A DNA stretch of 46,512 nt, taken from positions 1 through 46,512 of the forward strand of contig JAHFFE010000006.1 in the NCBI GenBank assembly GCA_023248155.1, written 5' to 3'. Source of the DNA: Candidatus Omnitrophota bacterium (lineage in GTDB: Bacteria; Omnitrophota; Gorgyraeia; 1-14-0-20-64-10). Positions 6,802-14,623 of this stretch are shown here, in pieces. Numbering within the stretch: the first letter of the stretch is position 1; every line of letters begins with the position of its first letter. The translations under genes were made by a program, and so were the position numbers. The notes beneath the pieces are model-generated. The model worked only from the letters and a program-made list of their open reading frames with translations. It did not search any database and was not told the DNA's origin.

Positions 6802-7820
6802 TAACGTTTCTTCTTTTAACCGCGATGACCGGCGGGTGCGTCACAAATCCGCAGACATTCTCCCCGGCGTGGTGGTGCCGCGGCGCAAATCAGCAGACTA
6901 TCTTGAGTGTTCCGCTGCGTCCGGTCCGTTTCGTCCGGGTCGAGCGCCAGCGGTGGGAGACGCCCGACGGCGATTTTATTGATGTTGATTGGCTGCCCGG
7001 CGCGCCCGGTACGCCGATTTTGATCGTACTGCACGGTCTGGAAGGTTCATCCCGTTCGCGTTATGCGCTCAGCATGCTCGCGGCGGCCGAGAATGAAGGG
7101 TGGCGCGGTCTCGCCATCAATTACCGCGGTTGCAGCGGAGAACCGAACCGGCTGCTGCGATCGTACCACGGCGGCGAGACTTCCGATTTAACCTGGGTTG
7201 TCCAAAAAATCTCTGCCGAGAACCCCGGCAGTCCGATCGTGCTGGTTGGGGCCTCGCTGGGCGCGAACATTTTGTTGAAGTACCTCGGTGAACAGGGCGA
7301 CAACCTTCCGTTGTCGGTACGGGGCGGTGTGGCGATTTCTGCACCGTTTGATTTGGCCCGCTCGGCCGAAGCATTGGAACATGGGTTTGCCCGTATGTAC
7401 ATGAATCGGCTCGTGAAAAGCATGAAGGCGAAGGCCAAAATTAAATTAAAGATGTTCCCCGGTTCCTTTGACGAGAAAAAGCTCGACGCTGTCAAAACAT
7501 TGACCGACATCGACAACCTGGTGACCGGGCCGATCCATGGTTTTCGCGACGCGGCCGACTACCGGAGCCATTCCAGCTCGATCAAGTTCCTCGGCGGGAT
7601 CCGCCGGCCGGTCCTGTTAATCAGCGCGAAGGATGACCCGTTTTTCCCCGGAGAATATCTGCCGGTGGCTGAGGTGGCCGCCAATCATTTCCTGACCGCT
7701 GAGTTTACGGACCACGGCGGCCATGTCGGCTTTTTAACCGGGTGGGTGCCCGGCTGGCCCGGTTCCTGGATCGAGCAGAGGACGATTCTCTTTCTTAAAA
7801 AGTCTATTCAGCCGTGTTAA
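6786..7820 (+). CDS. YheT-like alpha/beta hydrolase, predicted lipoprotein
   Basis: Translation from the ATG at 6786 gives a short signal ending in AMTGG-Cys (Cys18), a plausible lipobox; a TTG three codons earlier is the alternative. The body is the YheT/EMB8 hydrolase family: HGLEGSSRSRY, a nucleophile elbow VGASLGAN, and late acid and histidine in SAKDDPFFP and DHGGHVGFL. The GLEGSS oxyanion segment is typical of the family. Substrates are probably short esters or lipids; this is inferred. It overlaps the zinc-ribbon gene and is followed by an acyl desaturase after 12 bases, so a role in lipid turnover is reasonable. About 345 residues, normal for the family. Confidence 0.82.
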   Translation: MAKKIITFLLLTAMTGGCVTNPQTFSPAWWCRGANQQTILSVPLRPVRFVRVERQRWETPDGDFIDVDWLPGAPGTPILIVLHGLEGSSRSRYALSMLAAAENEGWRGLAINYRGCSGEPNRLLRSYHGGETSDLTWVVQKISAENPGSPIVLVGASLGANILLKYLGEQGDNLPLSVRGGVAISAPFDLARSAEALEHGFARMYMNRLVKSMKAKAKIKLKMFPGSFDEKKLDAVKTLTDIDNLVTGPIHGFRDAADYRSHSSSIKFLGGIRRPVLLISAKDDPFFPGEYLPVAEVAANHFLTAEFTDHGGHVGFLTGWVPGWPGSWIEQRTILFLKKSIQPC

Positions 7821-7823
7821 GAT
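7818..7823 (+). promoter_or_regulatory. Candidate -10 element close to the desaturase start
   Basis: TAAGAT ends 9 bases before the ATG at 7833, and no Shine-Dalgarno sequence is visible in between. It overlaps the stop codon of the hydrolase gene. If used, the message would have almost no leader. Confidence 0.3.
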
Positions 7824-7832
7824 AGTTTTATT

Positions 7833-8735
7833 ATGCAACTTTTAAGAAAGAATCAGGGCGAGGAATTCCCCCAGTTTATATTGAAATGGCCCACGCTCGT
7901 CGGCATCACCGCAATGCATCTTGGACTGATCTTTGCCCCGATGACATTCAGCTGGCCGGCCTTCACGGTTTTTCTGGTGCTCGGCTGGGTTACTCTCGGA
8001 CTGGGCGTTACGCTGGGCTACCATCGGCTGTTGACCCACCGGAGTTTCAAGGCGGCGAAAGGTCTCGAGTATTTCCTCAGCCTGTGCGGCGCGCTGGCCG
8101 CGCAGGGAGGGCCGATGAAATGGGTTGCTACTCACCGTATGCATCACGCTTTCTCTGATCGCCCGCAGGATCCGCACAGTCCGACGCGCGGTTTTTGGTG
8201 GGCGCATATGGGATGGCTGCTGGCTTATGACGAGATACTCGACCACCCGACCGAACACTGGCGCTATGCGCCTGAAATCGCCAACGACCCGGTACACCGT
8301 TTTATCAGTCAGAAGAACCTCATTCTCCAAGTGGCGCTCGGCTCTCTTCTTTTTCTTTGGGGCGGGTGGTCTTTCGTGATTTGGGGCATCTTCGTCCGGA
8401 TTGTTTTCAACTGGCACTGCACCTGGCTGGTTAACTCTGTTTGTCACATCTGGGGCTATCAGAATTACGAGACAGGAGAGCGATCGAGAAATAATCCCTT
8501 CCTCGCGCTATTGACCTACGGCGATGGTTGGCACAACAACCACCATGCTTACCCGACATCGGCCGCTCACGGCCTCCGTTGGTGGGAGTTTGACACGACC
8601 TATCTGACGATCCGTTGCTTCGCCATTGTCGGACTGGTCGGCAAAGTGGTTCTTCCGCGAGGCAACCCCACAAAACTCCCTCCGCTGAAATCACTCCTGC
8701 AGATGCAGGAAAGTGATCAAGCGGTACTCGTTTAG
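7833..8735 (+). CDS. Acyl-CoA/acyl-lipid delta-9-type fatty acid desaturase
   Basis: The three histidine boxes of the stearoyl-CoA desaturase-like membrane family are all present: HRLLTHRSF (about residues 65-73), HRMHHAFSD (about 102-110) and HNNHHAYP (about 233-240), flanked by pairs of membrane helices. The enzyme is a membrane di-iron protein that uses oxygen to introduce a double bond into acyl chains. Its length of 300 residues is normal for the bacterial form. It indicates that the organism meets oxygen. Placement after a lipid-type hydrolase suggests membrane-lipid adjustment. The start is ATG; no ribosome site is visible. Confidence 0.9.
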   Translation: MQLLRKNQGEEFPQFILKWPTLVGITAMHLGLIFAPMTFSWPAFTVFLVLGWVTLGLGVTLGYHRLLTHRSFKAAKGLEYFLSLCGALAAQGGPMKWVATHRMHHAFSDRPQDPHSPTRGFWWAHMGWLLAYDEILDHPTEHWRYAPEIANDPVHRFISQKNLILQVALGSLLFLWGGWSFVIWGIFVRIVFNWHCTWLVNSVCHIWGYQNYETGERSRNNPFLALLTYGDGWHNNHHAYPTSAAHGLRWWEFDTTYLTIRCFAIVGLVGKVVLPRGNPTKLPPLKSLLQMQESDQAVLV

Positions 8736-8750
8736 ATCCGTACAACCCGG

Positions 8751-9389
8751 TTATTTCTGAAACTTATCCGGGAACTGTTTTACAATCCCGTTGGTTAGCA
8801 CATCCGCCACCATCAGCATATGTTCATGGCCTTTGTCATACGCGGCAATATCCGCAGTCCATTTTTTCTTGAGACGTGAAACCACTTCGTCCGTGGTAAA
8901 GCTTAGATGCATGGTGAAGGCCTCGGCCAAAATCTTTTTAGGCCAATGAGGGTTCGCGTTGCTGAGAAATGCGGCAAGCTCCTCGGCATTGTCAGCCCAT
9001 TTTTTGTTGGCCTGATTTAACGCCTCGTTGTCTCCTGCCTTGGCTGCTTTTACGACTTCCGTGGCCACGACGATATGGTCTTTCAACAGGGAAGTCAGCT
9101 TGGTGCCGGCTTCAGCTCCGTAGTACGGCTTAATGGCATCTCCGAGATCAGTCTGATTTCGTAGCAGCCGCTCGGTCACCGCATCGACATCTTCCAAGCC
9201 CGCCAGTTCGCTGATAATGTAGTTGCGGGTATAGGTGATGTGGTCTTCCCACAGTTTGCGCATGTTCATTCGCAGCTCTACCTCGCTTTTGCTGCTCATC
9301 GAGTCGGGCATATGCGCGGCATTGGAGATGCCGGAAATTCCCATAACGCCACTGATGAACAGGGCGGCTATCCAAAGTAATTTTTTCAT
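8751..9389 (-). CDS. Exported helical protein of unknown function
   Basis: The 212-residue product has a signal peptide (MKKLLWIAALFISG..., cleavage likely after NAA near residue 25). A mainly helical mature domain follows, with conserved-looking segments LRMNMRKLWEDHITYTRNYIISE, NQTDLGDAIKPYYGAEAG and KKWTADIAAYDKGHEHM. Proteins of this type are widespread in bacteria and are sometimes labelled glycosyltransferases, but no glycosyltransferase motif is present. His residues in DHITYTR and HEHM could bind metal, but this is speculation. The ribosome site GAGGAGAG precedes the ATG. It is divergent from the superoxide dismutase gene with a 150-bp gap. Confidence 0.6.
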   Translation of the reverse strand: MKKLLWIAALFISGVMGISGISNAAHMPDSMSSKSEVELRMNMRKLWEDHITYTRNYIISELAGLEDVDAVTERLLRNQTDLGDAIKPYYGAEAGTKLTSLLKDHIVVATEVVKAAKAGDNEALNQANKKWADNAEELAAFLSNANPHWPKKILAEAFTMHLSFTTDEVVSRLKKKWTADIAAYDKGHEHMLMVADVLTNGIVKQFPDKFQK

Positions 9390-9539
9390 CGTGATCTCTC
9401 CTCAATTTTGTACCAGTACTTTACTCGACCCCCATAACGTCGATGTGAATTCCGGATGACGAATTCGTAATTTCAAATTCATCTGTTCTTCATGATCAAA
9501 AGTCATACTCATCATGTTGAGATCTGAGGAGGGAAAAAG

Positions 9540-10172
9540 ATGCCATTCACATTAGCAGCACTTCCGTATGCACAGGACGCGTTGGAGCCGGTGATTTCTG
9601 CGAAGACGCTGAGTTACCATTACGGCAAACATCATAAAGGGTATGTCGACAAGCTTAACGAGCGGGTGGCTGAAACGCGTTATGCCGCCATGAAGCTGGA
9701 AGAAATAGTGGTGAAAACAGCCGGCAGTGCCGATAAGTCGGACATTTTCAATAACGCGGCGCAGGTCTGGAACCACGATTTCTACTGGAACAGTCTTTCG
9801 CCCAAGGGCGGAGGAGAACCTCCGGGAGATTTAGGCCGGAAAATTGAGAAACAATTCGGCAGTTATGAAGAGTTTCTCGATGAATTTGCCAAGGCCGGCA
9901 TCGGCTGTTTCGGCAGCGGGTGGGCCTGGCTGGTGGAAAGCCGCGGCGTGCTCAAAATTACCAAGACAGCCAATGCCGAAAATCCTTTGTCTGAAAAACA
10001 GGGAAAGACGCTGCTCGCGCTGGATGTCTGGGAGCATGCCTATTATCTGGATTATCAAAACAAGCGCGACGATTATTTAAAAACAGTTTTGAACAAGCTG
10101 TTGAACTGGGATTTTGCCCGGATGAATCTGTCTGAAACAACCAAAAGGAGATCAGTCCATGTGGAAATTTAA
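9540..10172 (+). CDS. sodB: Superoxide dismutase, Fe-type
   Basis: This 210-residue protein is a clear Fe/Mn superoxide dismutase. Metal ligands are His27, His79, Asp162 and His166 (in YHYGKHHKGY, WNHDFYW and DVWEHAYY). Gln75 in NNAAQVWNH and the Ala in TANAENPL match the iron-type arrangement (the glutamine of the second sphere comes from the N-terminal domain), so iron is the more likely metal. GAGGAGGG precedes the ATG. No signal peptide, so cytoplasmic. Its last codons overlap the next gene by 14 bases, linking it to a set of envelope and stress proteins. Confidence 0.93.
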   Translation: MPFTLAALPYAQDALEPVISAKTLSYHYGKHHKGYVDKLNERVAETRYAAMKLEEIVVKTAGSADKSDIFNNAAQVWNHDFYWNSLSPKGGGEPPGDLGRKIEKQFGSYEEFLDEFAKAGIGCFGSGWAWLVESRGVLKITKTANAENPLSEKQGKTLLALDVWEHAYYLDYQNKRDDYLKTVLNKLLNWDFARMNLSETTKRRSVHVEI

Positions 10173-10839
10173 ATCGATTGTGATGGGGGTTTTGAGTGTT
10201 TTTCTGCTGGGTGGTTTGGCGCAGGCGCAGGAAATGAATACGCGGCATGTGTCAGGGGAAGTTGCCTGGGTAGACGTCAATCTCGGCAAGCTGCAGTTGA
10301 GAGAGGAGAGCCTGGCGGGATATGACGCAACTCCCGATTACCGCATCAATCAACAGGCCACTAATGTGACCGATCCTTCGGATACGAAATTTTTCGTGCT
10401 GGAGGATTTGCGGCCCGGTCAGAAGGTCGGGATCGACTTTGAGTACCAGCAGGCCGATACTCAAACGGAGAAACTGGCCCGAAAGGTCGTAATCGAGTAC
10501 AATCCGCCGCCGCTGGAGCTCGCGGTGGGCACGGTGGAGTTGATTGATGTCAACGCGGGCACGCTGGTTCTAAACGATGAACCGCCGATCGTCGGAGCCG
10601 ACAATCATTCCTATTATTTCTTCGATTATAGGGAGATTGTCGTTATGAGAAGCCCCAATCCGGAACCGATCCGGCTCGAATTACGGCGCGGCGATCCGAT
10701 CAAAGTGGAATTTATCCGCAGAGACGGGAAGAAGTGGCTGCGCAGTATCACGGTTTATCCGGGCATTGCGGAGCTGACGAAGAAAACGACCACGGTAACA
10801 ACCACGACAAGTACGACCACGACAGGTATGACTTCTTAA
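10159..10839 (+). CDS. Exported protein with two beta-type repeats and a Thr-rich tail
   Basis: The ATG at 10159 has AAGGAG upstream and lies inside the end of the SOD gene. After a signal peptide (cleavage after AQA, about residue 24) two related units are visible, VSGEVAWVDVNLGKLQLRE (about 31-49) and AVGTVELIDVNAGTLVLND (about 122-140). Each is followed by a charged strand (GQKVGIDFEY; GDPIKVEF), as in small OB- or SH3-like barrels. The C-terminal 20 residues are nearly all threonine and serine. The function is unknown; co-translation with SOD suggests stress-related use in the periplasm. Confidence 0.6.
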   Translation: MWKFKSIVMGVLSVFLLGGLAQAQEMNTRHVSGEVAWVDVNLGKLQLREESLAGYDATPDYRINQQATNVTDPSDTKFFVLEDLRPGQKVGIDFEYQQADTQTEKLARKVVIEYNPPPLELAVGTVELIDVNAGTLVLNDEPPIVGADNHSYYFFDYREIVVMRSPNPEPIRLELRRGDPIKVEFIRRDGKKWLRSITVYPGIAELTKKTTTVTTTTSTTTTGMTS

Positions 10840-10855
10840 AAAGGAGGGAATATCG

Positions 10856-11122
10856 ATGGAACCTACGGGAGAATTGCGCAGTTGGATATGGTTTTTGTTT
10901 ATCGGTGGGATCGTCGGATGGTTGGCCGGAGTCCTTGTGAAAGGCCGCGGTTTTGGGGTTCTGGGCGATATCGCTGTGGGGGTGGTGGGAGCCTTATTCG
11001 GGGCATGGCTCTCGCGGGCGACCGGACTGTATGCGTACGGTTCGTTTGCCGGTTTCATCACAGCGCTGATTGGCGCAGTGATTTTGGTTGCGATTACTCG
11101 CGTATTTCGGATAACGCCTTAA
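10856..11122 (+). CDS. GlsB/YeaQ/YmgE-family stress-response membrane protein
   Basis: The 88-residue protein carries three glycine-rich membrane helices in the transglycosylase-associated (GlsB/YeaQ/YmgE) pattern: IGGIVGWLAGVLVKGRGFGVLGDIAVGVVGALFGAWL and a last helix with FITALIGAVILVAITRVF. The family is small, membrane-embedded and often stress induced; no enzymatic function is known. AAAGGAGGG precedes the ATG closely. It sits between the SOD-linked exported protein and a rhodanese in a tightly spaced rightward operon. Confidence 0.85.
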   Translation: MEPTGELRSWIWFLFIGGIVGWLAGVLVKGRGFGVLGDIAVGVVGALFGAWLSRATGLYAYGSFAGFITALIGAVILVAITRVFRITP

Positions 11123-11155
11123 GTGTGTTGCCTTAAAACAACAAGGAGAATGGTC

Positions 11156-11512
11156 ATGAATCCAACTACGGGTACTGCCGGCAATGTGCGGTTAATTACG
11201 AAGGAGGAGCTCAATCGCAAGCTGCAGGCCGGCGAGGCTGTACAGGTTGTGAATGTGCTCGATCCACAATATTACAACCTCGGGTTCATCAAGGGATCCA
11301 AAAGAATACCCTTGGAAGAACTCGATGCCCGGCTGGGCGAGTTGGATCGCGCTAAAGAGGTTGTCACTTACTGCGCGGGTCGCGACTGCTCTGCCTCGAA
11401 GAAGGCGGCAGAGAAACTTGCGCATCGGGGATTCAACGTGTCGGCCTATGAAGGCGGCATCAAAGAATGGAAAGAGTCCAGTCTGCCCGTAGAGCAAAAC
11501 GCGGCGGCATAG
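11156..11512 (+). CDS. Single-domain rhodanese-like sulfurtransferase
   Basis: The start at 11156 has AAGGAG seven bases upstream; a frame from 11123 has none. The 118-residue protein is one rhodanese domain: LITKEELNRKLQAGEAVQVVNVLDPQYY, GFIKGSKRIPLEELDARL and the active loop TYCAGRDCSASKKAAEKL, with the catalytic cysteine in CAGRDC. YEGGIKEWK is the family C-terminus. It would move sulfane sulfur between carriers in the cytoplasm. A long hairpin follows the stop codon, possibly ending the sod transcript. The substrate is unknown. Confidence 0.88.
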   Translation: MNPTTGTAGNVRLITKEELNRKLQAGEAVQVVNVLDPQYYNLGFIKGSKRIPLEELDARLGELDRAKEVVTYCAGRDCSASKKAAEKLAHRGFNVSAYEGGIKEWKESSLPVEQNAAA

Positions 11513-11520
11513 AAAAGAGA

Positions 11521-11558
11521 CCGGGCCGGTGCCGATTTTTCTTGCGGCGCTGGCCTGG
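11521..11558 (+). terminator. Long hairpin after the rhodanese gene, possible terminator
   Basis: CCGGGCCGGTGCCG (11521-11534) pairs over 14 positions, three of them G-U, with CGGCGCTGGCCTGG (11545-11558) across a 10-base loop. The downstream tail ACTTCTTTCC is only partly T-rich, and on the other strand the tail is TCTCTTTTCT, so it may act weakly in either direction. Confidence 0.5.
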
Positions 11559-11599
11559 ACTTCTTTCCAATGGATGAACTATGGGAGGACATAAGTCTG

Positions 11600-11893
11600 A
11601 TGACATTGACGCTGATGGCAATAGGGATGGTCATCATGGCGGGGACGCTCATGCTTATCGCCGGCCTGATGATCTGGATGGCTATTCGGGTGGCTAAGGT
11701 GTCCGCAGAGATTGAAGAACTAGTAACGTATACTCGCACGACCGTTGTCCGAATTGACGGCATTGCCCGGACTGTCGAGGCGGGAACTCAACTGGTTCGG
11801 CAGACGCTGACACCTTCATTGGTGCGGTTTGGCGCGCTTGTCACCGGAGTGAAAAAAGGATTTGAGATTTTTCTTAATGGAACCTCATCATAA
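11600..11893 (+). CDS. DUF948/YtxG-like membrane-anchored helical protein
   Basis: The ATG at 11600 has GGGAGG 11 bases upstream; an earlier ATG at 11570 has no ribosome site. The 97-residue product has one N-terminal membrane helix and then a helical region (VSAEIEELVTYTRTTVVRIDGIARTVEAG...LTPSLVRFGALVTGVKKGFE). This resembles the DUF948 family of which Bacillus YtxG is a member. A YtxH-domain gene follows after 12 bases, the same order as the Bacillus ytxG-ytxH general-stress pair, which strengthens the call. Its function is unknown beyond the link to envelope or general stress. Confidence 0.6.
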   Translation: MTLTLMAIGMVIMAGTLMLIAGLMIWMAIRVAKVSAEIEELVTYTRTTVVRIDGIARTVEAGTQLVRQTLTPSLVRFGALVTGVKKGFEIFLNGTSS

Positions 11894-11905
11894 GGAGAAA
11901 TGAAA

Positions 11906-12145
11906 ATGGCTGACTCTCAAAAATTATTGATGGCGTTTGCGTGCGGCGCAGTGGCGGGCGGCGCGGTGGCGTTTTTGATGGCGCCGGAAAAAGGCGAAGT
12001 GACTCGTAAGCGGTTGAAGGAAGGCGCTCAGGGACTGTTGAAGCGCGGGCAGTCGCTGGCCGGGCATATTCGCGGCGCGGCAGAAGAGGCGATCACAACA
12101 GCTTCGGATAATGTGGCTGACGGAGCTAAAGCACATCGGCGATAA
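11906..12145 (+). CDS. YtxH domain-containing protein
   Basis: The ATG at 11906 lies 8 bases from AAGGAG; an ATG two codons earlier is too close to it. The 79-residue product has the YtxH form: a glycine/alanine membrane helix (FACGAVAGGAVAFLMAPEKGE) ending in the family motif APxKGxxTRKxL, then a helical tail (LKEGAQGLLKRGQSLAGHIRGAAEEAI). It is membrane-anchored with the tail in the cytoplasm. It is the last gene before a strong terminator. Confidence 0.82.
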   Translation: MADSQKLLMAFACGAVAGGAVAFLMAPEKGEVTRKRLKEGAQGLLKRGQSLAGHIRGAAEEAITTASDNVADGAKAHRR

Positions 12146-12170
12146 CCATTGCTTCTAAAACACAATGTAA

Positions 12171-12199
12171 GGGGTACGACCATTGTCGTACCCCTTTTT
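12171..12199 (+). terminator. Rho-independent terminator after the YtxH gene
   Basis: GGGGTACGA (12171-12179) pairs perfectly with TCGTACCCC (12186-12194) across a 6-base loop and is followed by five Ts. It closes the SOD/stress cluster. Confidence 0.92.
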
Positions 12200-12277
12200 G
12201 CCGGGGATTTACCCGATAGAAGATTATGGGATACGATATATAAAGCGGTGGAGACCGTGAACTGAAAGGGGGCTGGA

Positions 12278-12691
12278 ATGGGAATAAATAAAATGCGGCT
12301 GAGAATAGTTGGGATGTTCTTGTTGGCCATTTTCCTGTTTGCGTTTCCTGTTTCTGTAGGCGCGGCCGGCAAAGCCGGTTCCCGGGAAGCAGTGCGCAAG
12401 ACCCTGCTTCCACAGACGGCCGAAGAGCATCGCGCCATGGCGAAGAGTTATCGGGCGAAGGCGATTACTTATAAGCAAGAGGCGGAAGATCATCGGCAGA
12501 TGTGCGAAGAATATAAATTCGAGGTGGCCATTCCCAGCAATACCAATACCACAGGCGGGACGGGCCCTTCGCTGATGGAAATGCAGAAAAAATGCGAGCG
12601 CTATTCAGAAGACAGCACGGACCTTGTCGATAATGCACTGGAACTCGCGGCATACCATGAGGCGCAGGCAGACGCGCTGAGCGGCCAATAA
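12278..12691 (+). CDS. Exported helical protein of unknown function
   Basis: The ATG at 12278 follows GGGGGCTGG; a second ATG five codons later is possible. After a signal peptide (cleavage after VGA, about residue 29), the 137-residue product is helical and rich in Glu, Lys, His and Ala: AEEHRAMAKSYRAKAITYKQEAEDHRQMCEEY and CERYSEDSTDLVDNALELAAYHEAQADAL. Two cysteines could form a disulfide. The EHRxMAxxYxxKA pattern recurs in small exported proteins of environmental bacteria, with no assigned function. It lies 12 bases before a lipoprotein gene. Confidence 0.6.
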   Translation: MGINKMRLRIVGMFLLAIFLFAFPVSVGAAGKAGSREAVRKTLLPQTAEEHRAMAKSYRAKAITYKQEAEDHRQMCEEYKFEVAIPSNTNTTGGTGPSLMEMQKKCERYSEDSTDLVDNALELAAYHEAQADALSGQ

Positions 12692-12703
12692 ACAGGAGCG
12701 GTC

Positions 12704-13096
12704 ATGAAAAAAATTGTGAAAATGTTTCAGATTTTTGTTTGTTCTGTTTTGATTGTTCAGTTGACCGGCTGCGGAACCTTGATCCATCCCGAGCGCAGAG
12801 GACAACGAAGCGGAAAAATTGATGCCGGCATTGCGATTTTGGACGGAATCGGCCTGTTGTTTTTCATCATTCCGGGGCTGATTGCGTTTGCCATCGATTT
12901 TTCTACCGGAGCGATTTATCTGCCGGGGACCCAGATAGCCAAGTTTGATCCGAAGACCGCAACTGCTCAGGATATTGAAGGGATTATCCTGAAGGAAACC
13001 GGATATGCGGTGAAGCTCAACGATGATAAAACGCAGGTTACGCGGTTGGCGTCTGTTCAGGAGGCAAGGATCCGCCTCGCGTCGAATAAAAAATAG
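12704..13096 (+). CDS. Small lipoprotein with one membrane helix
   Basis: The 130-residue product has a lipoprotein signal with lipobox LTGC (Cys23). The sequence then reads LIHPERRGQRSGKIDAGIAILDGIGLLFFIIPGLIAFAIDFSTGAIYLPG. A PERRGQ motif before a hydrophobic segment ending in AIDF-TGAIYLP is shared with uncharacterised lipoproteins of proteobacteria. The C-terminal 50 residues are polar. AGGAG stands before the ATG. It probably sits in the envelope; its function is unknown. Confidence 0.65.
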   Translation: MKKIVKMFQIFVCSVLIVQLTGCGTLIHPERRGQRSGKIDAGIAILDGIGLLFFIIPGLIAFAIDFSTGAIYLPGTQIAKFDPKTATAQDIEGIILKETGYAVKLNDDKTQVTRLASVQEARIRLASNKK

Positions 13097-13102
13097 CAGC
13101 GG

Positions 13103-13120
13103 TGTTATAATAGGCCGGTG
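13103..13120 (+). promoter_or_regulatory. Extended -10 promoter placed to give a leaderless SDR message
   Basis: TGT-TATAAT (13103-13111) is a perfect -10 hexamer with an extended TGn motif. The GTG start codon at 13118 lies at the expected transcription start, six bases after the hexamer, and there is no Shine-Dalgarno sequence. No convincing -35 is seen, which is usual for extended -10 promoters. Confidence 0.6.
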
Positions 13121-14623
13121 GAGAACGACGCGAAGGCATTAGTTGAACTGATGGAAGCAATCGCGGCCGACCGCGGTTTACTGGCGGAACTGCCCGAAGA
13201 TCTGAAAATCCGTTTATTGACGGCGGCGGGGAAGGCCGCACTTCCTGTTTTGGAGGACCGCAAATTATTATGGAGAGCGTTGCGGCGCAAGCGGCAGCAA
13301 CAGCGCGGTAAAGAGCGGGCAGCCCACCAAAAACAGCTCGATAAGACCGGCATTCGCAAACAGCGCCTGCGGTTAACCTATCCGACGCCGCTGCTGGAAG
13401 CGGCAATTCCCTCGAGTTCTGACGAACACCGGATCGAAGCTCCCATTGAACTAAAAGAATCGCAGCCCTGCTACATCTGTAAAAAACATTATCAGCAGGT
13501 CCATTTTTTTTACGATATGCTTTGCCCGGAATGCGCCGAGTTTAACTGGCAGAAACGCCATCAGACGGCCGATTTGTCCGGGCGCGTTGCGCTGGTGACC
13601 GGCGCCCGCGTAAAGATCGGCTACCAGGCGGCGCTTCTGCTGCTGCGCGCCGGCGCGACGGTGATTTCCGTGACGCGGTTCCCTAAAGACGCGGTGGCGC
13701 GCTATGCCAAAGAACCCGATTTTGATCAGTGGGGGAACCGTTTACAAGTTTACGGCCTTGACCTGCGGCATACGCCCAGCGTTGAAATTTTCGCCGCGCA
13801 TTTAAAGACCGCGTACGACCGCCTCGATTTTATTCTGAATAATGCCTGCCAAACGGTGCGCCGTCCGCCCGATTTTTACCGCCATTTAATCGAGGGTGAA
13901 ACCGGTTTGCTGGAATTGTTGCCGTCGGCCGCCGGTAAATTATTGGAAAATCATGAAGTGCTCCGCTCGCATGGCCAGGTGCTGACGCGTGCATCGCGCA
14001 ATCGCACCGTATCCGAATTGCCTGATTCGGCACAGTTGTCGCAGGTTCCGTTGTTGGAAGGCGAAGGCCAGCGTGATCATCAATTATTTCCTGCGGGACA
14101 GCTTGATTCTGATTTGCAGCAGATTGATCTGCGCAAGGTAAACAGCTGGCGTTTGCCGCTGGCCGAAGTATCGGCCACGGAACTGCTCGAAGTGCATCTG
14201 GTGAACGCGGTGGCGCCGTTTGTTTTGAACGCGCGGTTGAAGCCGCTGATGATGCGGCATCCGGCGCGCGACAAGCATATTGTGAATGTCTCGGCGATGG
14301 AAGGACAGTTTTACCGCGCCTGTAAAACCGACAAACATCCGCACACGAACATGGCCAAGGCATCGCTGAATATGATGACGCGCACCTCGGCCGAGGACTA
14401 CATCAAAGACGGTATTCATATGAACAGCGTTGATACCGGCTGGATTACCGACGAAGATCCGATCGAATTGGCCGAGCGCAAGCGTGAGACGCACGGGTTT
14501 AATCCGCCGCTGGATTATGTTGATGCCGCAGCGCGGATTTGCGATCCGATCTTTGCGGGATTTATCACCGGCCAGCATGGATGGGGCCAGTTCCTGAAGG
14601 ATTACCGGCCGACGCAGTGGTAG
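13118..14623 (+). CDS. SDR-type oxidoreductase with N-terminal zinc ribbon and atypical active site
   Basis: The 501-residue protein begins with a basic helical region. A four-cysteine site (Cys118, Cys121, Cys136, Cys139 in CYIC and CPEC) follows, then a short-chain dehydrogenase fold: TGARVKIG at 161-168 for the dinucleotide and NNACQTVRRP. Around the active site are Ser392 and Lys414, but the usual Tyr four residues before the Lys is Thr410 (HPHTNMAKASLN). HPHTNMAKA belongs to a distinct SDR subfamily with long insertions, so Thr is probably natural rather than a defect. Substrate and reaction are unknown. The GTG start is chosen because a perfect -10 ends six bases before it; the ATG at 13151 is an alternative. 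It overlaps the methyltransferase gene. Confidence 0.75.
   Translation: MENDAKALVELMEAIAADRGLLAELPEDLKIRLLTAAGKAALPVLEDRKLLWRALRRKRQQQRGKERAAHQKQLDKTGIRKQRLRLTYPTPLLEAAIPSSSDEHRIEAPIELKESQPCYICKKHYQQVHFFYDMLCPECAEFNWQKRHQTADLSGRVALVTGARVKIGYQAALLLLRAGATVISVTRFPKDAVARYAKEPDFDQWGNRLQVYGLDLRHTPSVEIFAAHLKTAYDRLDFILNNACQTVRRPPDFYRHLIEGETGLLELLPSAAGKLLENHEVLRSHGQVLTRASRNRTVSELPDSAQLSQVPLLEGEGQRDHQLFPAGQLDSDLQQIDLRKVNSWRLPLAEVSATELLEVHLVNAVAPFVLNARLKPLMMRHPARDKHIVNVSAMEGQFYRACKTDKHPHTNMAKASLNMMTRTSAEDYIKDGIHMNSVDTGWITDEDPIELAERKRETHGFNPPLDYVDAAARICDPIFAGFITGQHGWGQFLKDYRPTQW

Noticed and set aside
8751-9389. Glycosyltransferase
   Set aside because: Similar proteins are sometimes labelled this way, but the product is a small exported helical protein with no nucleotide-sugar binding motif.
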